DNA of 32,775 nucleotides. Source: Deltaproteobacteria bacterium (GTDB taxonomy: Bacteria > Lernaellota > Lernaellaia > JACKCT01). Every line of letters starts with the position of its first letter. The first letter of the stretch is position 1. The stretch spans positions 1 to 32,775 of the forward strand of contig JADLEX010000091.1 in assembly GCA_020845895.1 (NCBI GenBank), in the 5' to 3' direction. This document shows positions 15,020-23,600 of the stretch, in pieces. A model generated the notes under the pieces. It was not told where the DNA came from and did no database searches. It saw only the letters and a list, made by a program, of their open reading frames with translations. The position numbers and the translations under genes are program-made.

Positions 15020-16094
15020 CCAACGATTCGACCAGAGGTCGGTTCTCGGCCTTTGCGTACCGCTTCTTCTCCCGCCGCTCATGATCGCCGGTCCCGCCGC
15101 GACCCGCCAGCGAGATGACCCAACCGGCGACGAAGTGCGCGAACATCATCAGGACAATCGCGACGTGCGTGGCAAATGAAACGGTCACGGCCCGCGCGGT
15201 CGGCACACCGAGCGCGACGAAACCAAGCGTCCACGCGGCCTCCATGGTGCCGAATCCCGCAAGTCCCTGAATCGGAATCGACGACAGGAGCGACATCATC
15301 GCCGTCACCGCGCAGACCTCGATGAACCCCAGGCGAATGTCCCATGCCGGCAGAATGAGGGCGATGATCGCGAACCGGATGACCCACGTCACCCCCGACA
15401 GCACGAGAAAAACCGTGAGCTCGGCGGTCGTGTAGCGAACCAGTGCGCTCCCGAAGCGTTCGAACGCATCGAGCGCCCGACGGGCGGCGGTGCCGTCGCC
15501 GCGATTCGCGATGCGTGGTGCAAGTGCACGCATCGTCCACGTCAGAACCGGGGCAGCGAAGTAGTAGAGGACGACGCCCGCTGCGAGCATAGCGCCCGTG
15601 GCGATCGAGAGGCGCGCCGCCAGCAGCGAAGGTGAACGCACATGGAGACCGACGAGACTGGCCAGCCCGAGAAACAGAAGCGAAACCATGTCGGAAGCGA
15701 GACCGACATAGAGTACCGCCGTCGATTGCGCGGCGGGGATGTCGAACCGGCGCTTGAAAAGATAGATAAGCGACAGTTCGCCCACGCGAAACGGCACCAT
15801 GTTTTTCAGGAACGAATACACCGCGAGGACGGAATACATCGCCGCCCACGGACGCCGATCATCGCCGAGCGCGAGATTGTACTTCCACACCCGCGCCGCG
15901 AACATCGCCGACAGCGCGGCCGCGCCGAGCGCCAGCCGTCCCCACGGCATTTCCAGCAACGCCTGATGGAAGTCGCCCGGCGAAGCCATTTGAAAGAGCA
16001 GCGCGCAGAGCCCGACCGTGACGATCAGCGCGAACGCCCCTTGCCACAGCCGCGCTCGATTCGTGGTTGGGCGGGTGTGACTCAAATCTCTCAC
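15009..16094 (-). CDS. UPF0104 / LPG-synthase-TM family membrane protein
   Basis: This 361-residue inner-membrane protein has about eight hydrophobic segments spread along its length. They run from 'LWQGAFALIVTVGLCALLF' near residue 16 to 'VAIVLMMFAHFVAGWVISLAG' near 310-330. Family marks are 'YSFLKNMVPFRVGELSLIYLFKRRF' and the late 'SSIPIQGLAGFGTMEAAW', both typical of the lysylphosphatidylglycerol-synthase transmembrane (flippase-like, AglD/DUF2029-neighbour) family. The soluble aminoacyl-transfer domain of MprF is absent, so a role in lipid or lipid-linked sugar movement is inferred. The C-terminal tail is strongly basic and cytosolic. It begins within the purQ stop (ATGA) and overlaps the propeller gene by 11 bases. 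Confidence 0.88.
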   Translation of the reverse strand: MRDLSHTRPTTNRARLWQGAFALIVTVGLCALLFQMASPGDFHQALLEMPWGRLALGAAALSAMFAARVWKYNLALGDDRRPWAAMYSVLAVYSFLKNMVPFRVGELSLIYLFKRRFDIPAAQSTAVLYVGLASDMVSLLFLGLASLVGLHVRSPSLLAARLSIATGAMLAAGVVLYYFAAPVLTWTMRALAPRIANRGDGTAARRALDAFERFGSALVRYTTAELTVFLVLSGVTWVIRFAIIALILPAWDIRLGFIEVCAVTAMMSLLSSIPIQGLAGFGTMEAAWTLGFVALGVPTARAVTVSFATHVAIVLMMFAHFVAGWVISLAGRGGTGDHERREKKRYAKAENRPLVESLDGV

Positions 16095-16906
16095 GCACCG
16101 CGCAGGTATTCGACCGCGTTACGGAAGATCGCGACGCCCTGCCCTTCCTCGGGCATCGGCTCGCGTGTCCAACGCGGGTGGTTGGTGCGGTGCAGGAATG
16201 CCTCGGGATGCGGCATCATGCCGAAGACGCGGCCGGTTTCGTCGCACAACGCGGCGATGGCGTCGGGGCTGCCGTTCGGATTCGCGGGATAGGACTGCGT
16301 CGCGCGGCCGTCCGCATCGGCATAACGTAGCGGCGCGAGCCGCCGCGACCGGATCTGGGACTCCACCTCCGCGCTCGCCGCGACGAACCGGCCCTCGCCG
16401 TGACGCACCGGCACTTCGAGCGAGGCGATGCCTCGCGTGAACACGCACGGCGAATCGGAATCCGCGACGAGCCGAACCCAGCGATCCTCGAATCGGCCGC
16501 TTTCGTTGTTCGTCAGCGTCGAGGTCTGTACGAAATAATCGCCGCCGAGCGCGGGGACGAGGCCGAGCTTGATGAGAAGCTGAAACCCGTTGCACACGCC
16601 GATCACGCACTTGCCCGCGTCGATGAACGTGCGCAGTTGATCGGAGAGAAACTCATCCGTCCCGGCGACGCGGGCGTAACGCCAACGCACCGCGCCGGCC
16701 TTCGCGCTGCCCAGATCGTCGCCGTCCATAAACCCGCCGGGCAGGTTGAGGAGTTGAAATCCGTCGAGGCGGAGCTCCCCCGCGAGCAGCGCGTAAATCG
16801 TCGTGACGACGACCTCGTCCGCCCCGGCGAGGCGATTCGCGTGCGCCATTTCCATTTCGCAATTCACGCCGTTTCCGGTGACGACGAGTGAGCGGACTTT
16901 CGTCAT
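16091..16906 (-). CDS. purQ: Phosphoribosylformylglycinamidine synthase, glutaminase subunit PurQ
   Basis: PurQ hydrolyses glutamine and passes ammonia to PurL in step four of purine synthesis. The 271-residue protein has a class I glutamine amidotransferase fold. The nucleophile is C105 in 'GVCNGFQ', and 'PHPE' supplies H233 and E235. 'LPGGFMDGDDLGSAKAGA' is the oxyanion-region motif. It is longer than the approximately 225-residue Bacillus form and resembles the longer glutaminase domain of large single-chain PurL. That suits its partner here, which has the large-PurL layout without this domain. A GGGG ribosome site lies 6 bases upstream. It starts 9 bases after purL and its stop overlaps the next start. 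Confidence 0.96.
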   Translation of the reverse strand: MTKVRSLVVTGNGVNCEMEMAHANRLAGADEVVVTTIYALLAGELRLDGFQLLNLPGGFMDGDDLGSAKAGAVRWRYARVAGTDEFLSDQLRTFIDAGKCVIGVCNGFQLLIKLGLVPALGGDYFVQTSTLTNNESGRFEDRWVRLVADSDSPCVFTRGIASLEVPVRHGEGRFVAASAEVESQIRSRRLAPLRYADADGRATQSYPANPNGSPDAIAALCDETGRVFGMMPHPEAFLHRTNHPRWTREPMPEEGQGVAIFRNAVEYLRGA

Positions 16907-16915
16907 CGTTTACCC

Positions 16916-19897
16916 CTAGAACCGAAGCGTGGCTTGCCACGCCGTACGCAGGTCGTCCGTGGCCGCATCGCAAAGCGCGCGTCCATTCCATACCATGCGA
17001 AGCCGCCTGGCTGCGGTCACCTCGCCCACATGCGCATACACATGCCCCACGAGCGCGTTCTCGAATTTCCCGGAGTCCTCGGGACGTATCGTGACGACAA
17101 ATCGACCCGCGCTTTCCGAAAACAACTGCGCGTCGAGCGGCATCGCCGCCTCGATCGGAATCGCGTCGAGATTCAGTTCGAGCCCCAGGTCGCCGGCAAG
17201 CGCGACCTCGGCCAGCGTCACCGCGAGCCCGCCGTCGGAACAGTCGTGCGCGCTGCGCACGAGCCCGGCTCGAATCGCCGCGTGCAGCGAACGATAAAGA
17301 GCGATGTTCTCCGCGAGACACACGCGCGGTGCGCGGTTGCCGACAAAGCCCCGCTGCGCGAGATATTCCGACGCGCCCGTTTCGTCGCGCGTCGTTCCAA
17401 GCACGTAGACGAGATCGCCCGCGGCCTTGGCGTCCATGGTCACGGCCTGACGCGCGTCGTGCACCTTCGCGAGCACCGTGAACAGCAGCGTCGGCGGGAT
17501 CGAGATCTTCCGGTCCCCGTCCTTGTAATCGTTTTTCATCGAGTCTTTGCCGCTGACGCACGGCAGGCCATACGTCACGGTCGCCTCGTACAGGGCTTCG
17601 TTCGCGCGGACGAGCTGAGCGAGCTTGTATTCGCCATCGGGCGTCACGGCGCTCTTCACCGGATCGCACCAGCAGAAGTTGTCGAGGCCGGCCATTTCGT
17701 CGGGATCGCCGCCGACCGCGACGGCGTTGCGCACCGCCTCGTCGATCGCGTTTTGCGCCATGTGCCAGGTGTCGATGTCCGAGTAACGCGGACAGATGCC
17801 GTGCGAAACGGCGACAGCCTCGTGGCGATCGAGCAGCGGACGCCAGACGGCGGCGTCGGACGGCCCGTCGTGGCGCGCGCCGACGAGCGGTTTGACCACG
17901 GAGCCCGCCTGCACCTCGTGGTCGTATTGGCGAACGACGTATTCCTTGGAGCAGATATTGAGCCGCGCGAGCAGTGCCTTGAGTGTCTCGGCGACATTCA
18001 GGTCATCCAGCGGCGCGGGCTCCTCATGGCGCGGCGACGTCCAGACGGCGTCGAGCTGCATGCGCGGAACGCCGTCATGCAGGAATTCCATGGCGAGCGA
18101 CGCGACGGTCGCGTCCTCGTAACGCACGTCGAACCGACCCGTATCCGTGAACCGTCCCACGACGGTCGCTTCCACTTCCATCGTCTCTGCGAGCGCTCGG
18201 AACGCCGGCCAATCCGAGGGCGGGATAGCGAGCGACATGCGCTCCTGCGATTCGGACAGCAGAATCATCCACGGCGCGAGACCGGCGTATTTCAAAGGAG
18301 CCTTTTCAAGATCGATCTCGCAACCGCCGCACGTGCGCGCCATTTCGCCAAGGCTGCTGGCGAGGCCGCCCGCGCCGTTGTCCGTGATGAATCGGTAGTA
18401 GCCCCGGTCGCGGGCTACCAGTAGAAAATCCGTCATGCGCTTTTGCGTGATCGGGTCGCCGATCTGCACCGCCGTCGCCGGGCTGCCCTCGTGCAACTCC
18501 TCGCTCGAAAACGTCGCCCCGTGGATGCCGTCCGCGCCGATGCGCCCACCGACCATCACGGCCAGGTCGCCCGGCTCGATCGACTTCTCGTGCGCGGGCT
18601 TGCCATGCAGCATCGCGGGAAGGACGCCGCCCGTCCCGCAAAAGACGAGCGGTTTCCCGACGAACCGGTCGTCGAACACGATGGAGCCGTTGATCGTCGG
18701 GATGCCGCTTTTGTTTCCGCCGTGCTCGACACCCTCGCGCACGCCCTCGAGCACGCGTTTGGGATGCAACAGGCGCGGCGGCAGGGGGCCATCCCAGAAC
18801 GGCGTGGCGAAGCAAAAGACGTCCGTGTTGAACGAAAGCTTCGCGCCCATGCCGGTGCCGAAGGGATCGCGGTTGACGCCCACAATTCCGGTCAGCGCCC
18901 CGCCGTAAGGATCGAGCGCCGAGGGAGAGTTGTGCGTCTCGACTTTGATGACGAGCGACCAGTCGTCGGTGAAACCAATGACGCCCGCGTTGTCGGTGAA
19001 GACCGAGCGGCAGATGTCGCGATCACCCTTTTCGGCCCGGATGCGCGCGGTCGACGCCTGGATGAACGTCTTGAACAGGCTGGAAATCCGACGCGAGCCG
19101 CTCTCGTCACGGTAGTCGATATCCGCCGCGAAGATCTTGTGTTTGCAGTGCTCGGACCACGTCTGCGCGAGCAATTCCAGTTCGACGTCGGTCGGCCGGT
19201 CGGGCGGAAGACCCATCGCCCGCCGCGCGTCGCGTACGGACGCGTCGCGATAGTGGTCGCGAATCACACGCATCTCGTCGAGGCCGAGCGCGAGGGTCCG
19301 TTCGCGGCTCATGCGCACGAGATCGTCGTCGGAGATCTCCAGATCGATCGTCTCGACCGGAGGAACTACGTGGTCGGCCACCTTCGGCACGAATGGCGCG
19401 CGACCGCGCGCGAGGTCGAACTTCGCGCGCGGAACGACGACGGCGCGTTGGATCAGGTTGTTGGCCAGCACATCACCCGCGATGCGTTCCGCGTCCGCGG
19501 GAGTCAGCGATCCTCGCAGCAGAAACTGCGTCGACGTATAGACTCCCTCCCCCTTGGCGAAGGGCTTACCGAGGCGCACCTGCGCTGCCTCGCGAGCAGT
19601 GCGACCAATGTTGTCGGTCACGCCGGGGCGAAACCCGACCTCGATCAGCCAGTCGAATTCCCAGCGTGACGCGGCCGGCGAATTGACGAAACCCGCCTGG
19701 ACGATGGGATCGCAATAGGTGTCGGCGGCGAGCATGGCAAGTTCGGACGCGTCGAGATCGGCGTCGATCGTGAAGACGAAAACAGTGGTCGCCGCGCGAA
19801 CGTCGAGCCCCAGGTCTTCGCGGATGCGCCTCGCGGTCTTGGCGCCGACGGGATCGCGATCGGGATCGAGGGGAATGATTTCGATGCGATGAGCCAT
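16916..19897 (-). CDS. purL: Phosphoribosylformylglycinamidine synthase, synthase subunit PurL
   Basis: This is the ATP-dependent FGAM synthase catalytic subunit of purine synthesis. At 993 residues it is longer than small PurL (about 740) and shorter than single-chain PurL (about 1,300). Residues about 1-190 hold PurS-like sequence ('RIEIIPLDPDRDPVGAKTARRIREDLGL', 'FRPGVTDNIGRTA'). Residues about 235-990 are the two AIRS-type halves with 'WSEHCKHK', 'VETHNSPSALDPYGGA', 'GRIGADGIHGATFSS' and 'PCVSGKDSMKNDY'. The glutaminase domain is missing and supplied by purQ downstream. This is a split version of the large form that does not need a separate purS. GGAG lies 6 bases before the ATG. It follows murJ by 71 bases. 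Confidence 0.95.
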   Translation of the reverse strand: MAHRIEIIPLDPDRDPVGAKTARRIREDLGLDVRAATTVFVFTIDADLDASELAMLAADTYCDPIVQAGFVNSPAASRWEFDWLIEVGFRPGVTDNIGRTAREAAQVRLGKPFAKGEGVYTSTQFLLRGSLTPADAERIAGDVLANNLIQRAVVVPRAKFDLARGRAPFVPKVADHVVPPVETIDLEISDDDLVRMSRERTLALGLDEMRVIRDHYRDASVRDARRAMGLPPDRPTDVELELLAQTWSEHCKHKIFAADIDYRDESGSRRISSLFKTFIQASTARIRAEKGDRDICRSVFTDNAGVIGFTDDWSLVIKVETHNSPSALDPYGGALTGIVGVNRDPFGTGMGAKLSFNTDVFCFATPFWDGPLPPRLLHPKRVLEGVREGVEHGGNKSGIPTINGSIVFDDRFVGKPLVFCGTGGVLPAMLHGKPAHEKSIEPGDLAVMVGGRIGADGIHGATFSSEELHEGSPATAVQIGDPITQKRMTDFLLVARDRGYYRFITDNGAGGLASSLGEMARTCGGCEIDLEKAPLKYAGLAPWMILLSESQERMSLAIPPSDWPAFRALAETMEVEATVVGRFTDTGRFDVRYEDATVASLAMEFLHDGVPRMQLDAVWTSPRHEEPAPLDDLNVAETLKALLARLNICSKEYVVRQYDHEVQAGSVVKPLVGARHDGPSDAAVWRPLLDRHEAVAVSHGICPRYSDIDTWHMAQNAIDEAVRNAVAVGGDPDEMAGLDNFCWCDPVKSAVTPDGEYKLAQLVRANEALYEATVTYGLPCVSGKDSMKNDYKDGDRKISIPPTLLFTVLAKVHDARQAVTMDAKAAGDLVYVLGTTRDETGASEYLAQRGFVGNRAPRVCLAENIALYRSLHAAIRAGLVRSAHDCSDGGLAVTLAEVALAGDLGLELNLDAIPIEAAMPLDAQLFSESAGRFVVTIRPEDSGKFENALVGHVYAHVGEVTAARRLRMVWNGRALCDAATDDLRTAWQATLRF

Positions 19898-19924
19898 GCG
19901 CAGCTCCGTTCGGAATTCGTGCGG

Positions 19925-19941
19925 CGCCGACCGGGTCGGCG
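19925..19941. other. Short GC-rich hairpin between murJ and purL
   Basis: A 7-bp stem (19925-19931/19935-19941) with a 3-base loop is flanked by outer GGCGCC copies that can lengthen or rearrange the structure. There is no T-tract, so simple termination is unlikely. It may tune read-through from murJ into the purine genes. No purine-riboswitch core was seen. Confidence 0.35.
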
Positions 19942-19968
19942 GGGCGCCGAAATTAGCAAATTCGATGG

Positions 19969-21648
19969 TCAGTCGCCAGACGTGGAAACGGGCGGCAAAT
20001 CGCGGGATTTCGCGTCAATCGCGGATTTCCGGCGCCGTCGGATGCGCGCCCAGACTTCGGCGGCCTGCTTCCGGTCGATCGCGGCCACGGTCACGGCGTA
20101 AGCCGCCATGCCGCCGCCAATCGCCAGAGCGAGGCCGACGCCCTTGGCCGCCGTGAAACCGGACGTCGTGAAGTCGAACAGCCCGGCGATCCGGCTGACG
20201 CAAAATCCCATCACCGCCGAACCGAGGCCCGCCGTGAACAGGGCTTTGGCGAGCTTTCGCCCGCCGATGAGGCCGAGTCGCCGGCGCAGGATGACCGTCA
20301 GCACGATGGCGTTGAAACACGCGGCGAGGGTGCCCGCGAGCGCGAGCCCCCCGTGACGCAGCGGCCCCGTGGGATTGACGTGGTGCGTGTACCAGGAAAT
20401 CCAACCCACGGCATCGGAATTCGTGGGTCCCATCATGGTCAGCCCGGCGACGAGGTTGACGGTGAGCGCGCCGGTGGCGACGAGCGCGGGTGTGAGCGAA
20501 TCCTTGAGGGCGTAGAACGTGGGCACCAGAACGCGGAGCATGCCGAATCCCAGCAGCCCGAATGCGTAGAAACGAAGTGCGTGGGCGGTCTGGAGCATGG
20601 AATTCAGGTCGTAGTGCCCGCGCTGATAAAGCACGTTGCAGATCGGTTCGGCGAGCACGTAGAGCCCGACCGACGCCGGGAGGTTGACGAAAATGATCAT
20701 GCGCATCGCGTAGTTGGTGGTGTCCACGAGCTGCGCGCGTTCGTTGCGCGCCGCGAGCGCCGCGAGACTCGGTAGGAGCGCCGTGCCCACGGAGATGGCG
20801 AAGACCCCTTGCGGGAGTTCCATGAGGCGGTCGGCGTAATAGAGGTAGCTGACCGCGCCGGGGTCGAGCAACGATGCGAAAATCTGATTGACGAAGACGT
20901 CGAGCGTCGAAACGGACAGGCCGATCATGCCCGGCAGCATCATCAGGCCGATGCGCGCGAGTTCGGGGTCGCGAAAGTGAAAATTCACGCGCGGGATGTG
21001 CGAAATCCGCCGCAGCGATGGCAGTTGCAGGACGAGTTGCGCCACGCCACCGACGATGACGCCGACGGCGACCGACGTGACCGGCCACTCGAAGTACGCG
21101 GCGAGTGCGATGGTGCACCCGATCATGCCCAGATTCAGGAACACCGGCGCGAACGCGGGCGAGAAAAAGTGTTTGTGCGCGTTGAGCACGCCCATGAAGA
21201 GCGCAACGAGGCAAATCAAGAGCGCGTAGGGCAGCATCACCCGCGTCAGGTGGATCGTGATCGCGTCCTTGGCCGGGATCTCGCCGAAACCCGGCGCGAT
21301 GAACGAGACGATGGCGGGTGCGAAGAGGATGCCGAGCGTGACGAGGCCGATCAGGATGATGGTCAGGAGGGTGCACGCCTCGTCGAAGAGCCGCCGGGCG
21401 CGCTCGGGCCCCTGCTCCTCGCGGACCTTGGCGTAGATGGGGATGAAGCTGATGGTGAGCGAGCCCTCGCCGAACAGGCGGCGTAGGACGTTGGGGATGC
21501 GGAACGCGGCGAAGAAGGCGTCGGCGTAAATACCCGTGCCGAAATAGGCGGCAATGATCGCCTCGCGCACGAAACCGAGCACGCGGCTGACCATCGTCGC
21601 GCCCGCGACCACCGCGGTGGCCCGCAGAACGGTTCGCTTCTCGCTCAT
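19969..21648 (-). CDS. murJ: Lipid II flippase MurJ (MviN family)
   Basis: MurJ moves lipid II across the inner membrane for peptidoglycan synthesis. The 559-residue protein has about 14 hydrophobic segments and clear family motifs. These are 'SRVLGFVREAIIAAYFGTG.YADAFFAAFRIPNVLRRLFGEGSL' at the N-terminus, 'AFVPIY'-like 'SFIPIYAKV', 'APGF', and 'LYQRGHYDLNSM' with 'PTFYALKDSLTP' in the C-terminal half. The Arg residues of the central cavity in the first helices are present. The start at 21648 is preferred to one 16 codons earlier, because the earlier one would overlap the rpsT promoter and lacks the family start. It is the first gene of the murJ-purL-purQ cluster and is divergent from rpsT. 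The tail after about residue 535 is basic and cytosolic. Confidence 0.95.
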   Translation of the reverse strand: MSEKRTVLRATAVVAGATMVSRVLGFVREAIIAAYFGTGIYADAFFAAFRIPNVLRRLFGEGSLTISFIPIYAKVREEQGPERARRLFDEACTLLTIILIGLVTLGILFAPAIVSFIAPGFGEIPAKDAITIHLTRVMLPYALLICLVALFMGVLNAHKHFFSPAFAPVFLNLGMIGCTIALAAYFEWPVTSVAVGVIVGGVAQLVLQLPSLRRISHIPRVNFHFRDPELARIGLMMLPGMIGLSVSTLDVFVNQIFASLLDPGAVSYLYYADRLMELPQGVFAISVGTALLPSLAALAARNERAQLVDTTNYAMRMIIFVNLPASVGLYVLAEPICNVLYQRGHYDLNSMLQTAHALRFYAFGLLGFGMLRVLVPTFYALKDSLTPALVATGALTVNLVAGLTMMGPTNSDAVGWISWYTHHVNPTGPLRHGGLALAGTLAACFNAIVLTVILRRRLGLIGGRKLAKALFTAGLGSAVMGFCVSRIAGLFDFTTSGFTAAKGVGLALAIGGGMAAYAVTVAAIDRKQAAEVWARIRRRRKSAIDAKSRDLPPVSTSGD

Positions 21649-21676
21649 GCGCTCCGCCCGGTCCCGACGTGCGGAC

Positions 21677-21705
21677 TTGACACGCCAAACGGCCAAATGT
21701 ATAGA
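21677..21705 (+). promoter_or_regulatory. Sigma70 promoter of rpsT
   Basis: TTGACA (21677-21682, perfect) is followed after exactly 17 bases by TATAGA (21700-21705). Transcription would start near 21712 and give a leader of about 52 bases. On the opposite strand the same -10 reads TCTATA, so a murJ promoter may overlap it. Confidence 0.75.
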
Positions 21706-21764
21706 GAGCGCCCCGCAAACACGCGGGAAATCGTTGTTTTTCGACCTGAGCCCGGAGGAACATC

Positions 21765-22034
21765 GTGGCGAATCACGATTCGGCCGTCAAACGGAACCGT
21801 CAGAACAAAAAACGCAATGAGCGCAACCGCTTCGTGCGCGCCACGGTGCGCAGCGCGGCCAAGAAAGTCATGGTCGCGACCGATGCCGGCGAAAAAGAGG
21901 GAATTACGGACCTGCTCAAGGACGCCGCGTCGAAGCTCTCCAAGGCGGCCAGCAAGGGCGTTGTGAAGAAGCAGACGGCCTCGCGCAAGATCAGCCGTCT
22001 CGCCCGCCGCGTTCACTCCCTCGCCTCCGCGTGA
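21765..22034 (+). CDS. rpsT: 30S ribosomal protein S20
   Basis: S20 binds 16S rRNA early in 30S assembly. The 89-residue basic protein shows the family pattern 'ANHDSAVKRNRQNKKRNERNR' at the start, a long helical middle and 'KKQTASRKISRLARRVHSLA' at the end. It starts at GTG with GGAGG 7 bases upstream; a rare start codon on S20 is well known in enterobacteria (UUG) and is tied to autoregulation there. Its last 22 bases overlap the end of holA on the other strand. It is a single-gene unit behind a good sigma70 promoter. Confidence 0.97.
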   Translation: MANHDSAVKRNRQNKKRNERNRFVRATVRSAAKKVMVATDAGEKEGITDLLKDAASKLSKAASKGVVKKQTASRKISRLARRVHSLASA

Positions 22035-23020
22035 TTTCCGCATAGGTCCAGGATCATCCGTTCGAGGATGATCCGGTCGTTCGCGCGGCTGTTCTTCAGC
22101 TCAAAATCCGTCTTCGAGAGATTGACAAGGGCGCGCAGAAGGTCGTCGCGCCGGTAGTGGCGCGCCTGCGCCTGCATCTTCTGTACGACGTACGGGTGTG
22201 CGCCGATTTCGCGCGCGATGTCGTCCGCGCTCATCTTCTTTTCGTGCAGTTCCTTCACCAGCAGCAACTTGCGCACATGACCCGCGATCGCCGAATGCAC
22301 CCGGATCGGGTGTTGGCCGGTTTCGAGCATTCCATCGAGAAAAAAGAACGCCTTGGCCCGGTTCTTCTCGCCGATCGCATCGGTCATGTCGAAAACGCTC
22401 TCGGTCTTGAGCGCCACCATGACGGCCTGAACGTCCGTCAGTTCGATCGTTGCCTTGTCCTCGGCAAACAGCGCGCTCTTTTCCACTTCCGACTCGATCC
22501 GGTGAAGATCGTCGCCGAGTTGCGCGGCCAAAAACGCCGCCGCGTCTTCCGCCAGCTTCTTGCCCCGCTCGCGCGCCATGCGCGACGCCCACCCGGCAAC
22601 CTGATTCGCCTTCAATTTCTCGAATTCCACCAGCGTCCCGTCGGTCTTGGCCACCTTGGCGAGCGCCGAGCGTTTGTCGAGTTTTTCGCCCTCGACGACG
22701 ATCGTGCAGGTGTCGAGTCGTTCCTGCGCGAGCGTGCCCAGCAGTTGCAGATCCTCGGGTTTCAGGTTGTGGGCGCCGCGGATAAGTACCACGCGCCGCG
22801 CGGCCATCATCGGGTACGTGCGCGCGATGCGAGAAAGGTTCGCCAGAGAGTCCTGCCCGCCCTGCAGGCGGTCCATGTTGAAGTCGGCGTTCCCGCCGCC
22901 CAGCGCCGCCGTGACGATGAGGTGATTGGCGCGCACGCGGATGTAGGCCGACGGACCGATCACCACGTAGATCGGCGCGACCGACTTCGCGACCTGTTTT
23001 TCCAGTTCCTCGAGCGTCAT
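22013..23020 (-). CDS. holA: DNA polymerase III delta subunit
   Basis: HolA is the delta subunit of the clamp loader and opens the sliding clamp. The 335-residue protein has the family layout. An N-terminal AAA+-like domain carries 'PIYVVIGPSAYIRVRANHLI', 'NMDRLQGG..' and 'MMAARRVVLIRGAHNL', with no Walker ATP site, as expected for delta. A lid domain ('EKLKANQVAGWASRMARERGKKLAEDAAAFLAAQLGDDL') and the C-terminal collar helices ('GQHPIRVHSAIAGHVRKLL', 'AHPYVVQKMQAQARHY') follow. Its ATG overlaps the lptE stop (ATGA). lptE-holA order is common in proteobacteria, which supports both calls. Its 3' end overlaps rpsT by 22 bases tail to tail. Confidence 0.95.
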   Translation of the reverse strand: MTLEELEKQVAKSVAPIYVVIGPSAYIRVRANHLIVTAALGGGNADFNMDRLQGGQDSLANLSRIARTYPMMAARRVVLIRGAHNLKPEDLQLLGTLAQERLDTCTIVVEGEKLDKRSALAKVAKTDGTLVEFEKLKANQVAGWASRMARERGKKLAEDAAAFLAAQLGDDLHRIESEVEKSALFAEDKATIELTDVQAVMVALKTESVFDMTDAIGEKNRAKAFFFLDGMLETGQHPIRVHSAIAGHVRKLLLVKELHEKKMSADDIAREIGAHPYVVQKMQAQARHYRRDDLLRALVNLSKTDFELKNSRANDRIILERMILDLCGNHAEARE

Positions 23021-23589
23021 TCGGCAAATCCGTCGAAGATGCGCGCGTGCAAGTCGTCCGCCATGCGCTCGGCGATGCTGCGAATCGCGCCTTTCTTGTT
23101 CGCCTCGCTCTCGAAAATGTCCGGCGGCGCCTGATAGTCGGCGATCTGCGCAATGGTGCGATCGTTCCAGATCACGCGGCCATCGGGGAGGACGATTTTG
23201 ACATGCACCTGCATCGAGGCGCGATACTCCACCGCAAAGTCCGAACGCGAAAAGCTGATTGGTTTGGAGTTGAACTTGCGGATAACGCCGACCAGCACCG
23301 CGTCGGCGTCTTCGACGTTCGCGAGTTCCACGAACCGATGCAGCAGGAACTCACCGCGAATCGCGTCGGTCACGACCGATTCGAGGCCCGCCTCGTATGT
23401 GTCGTTTCGAAAAACCGGAATGGCGACCCGATGAATCGACGAATCCAGATTGACGCCCCGCGCCTCGCGTGCGTAACCGCAGGATGTCGCCGCCACGAGC
23501 ACTATCATCCCCGCGAAAGACCGAAGAATTCTCTCACGCGCGACGAAAAACGGCACACCCGTCGGGCGTGCCGCTTCGCTTGCCGCCAT
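23017..23589 (-). CDS. lptE: LPS-assembly lipoprotein LptE
   Basis: LptE is an outer-membrane lipoprotein that plugs and supports the LptD barrel in LPS export. The 190-residue product begins with a signal peptide whose lipobox is 'AATSC', so Cys at about residue 37 would be lipidated. Mature-protein features match the family: 'HRVAIPVFRNDTYEAGLESVVTDAIRGEFL', 'DADAVLVGVIRKFNSKPISF', and 'EYRASMQVHVKI' with 'VIWNDRTI'. The start is uncertain: the ATG at 23589 gives a signal peptide with a long basic n-region, while a Met 27 codons later gives a very short one. It sits between the secreted-protein gene (11 bases) and holA (ATGA overlap). Its presence supports an LPS-bearing outer membrane. Confidence 0.88.
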   Translation of the reverse strand: MAASEAARPTGVPFFVARERILRSFAGMIVLVAATSCGYAREARGVNLDSSIHRVAIPVFRNDTYEAGLESVVTDAIRGEFLLHRFVELANVEDADAVLVGVIRKFNSKPISFSRSDFAVEYRASMQVHVKIVLPDGRVIWNDRTIAQIADYQAPPDIFESEANKKGAIRSIAERMADDLHARIFDGFAE

Positions 23590-23600
23590 GAGCGGACCGC

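Noticed and set aside
21648-21696. Longer murJ start 16 codons upstream
   Set aside because: It would overlap the rpsT -35 region, and the extra residues are not part of the MurJ family.
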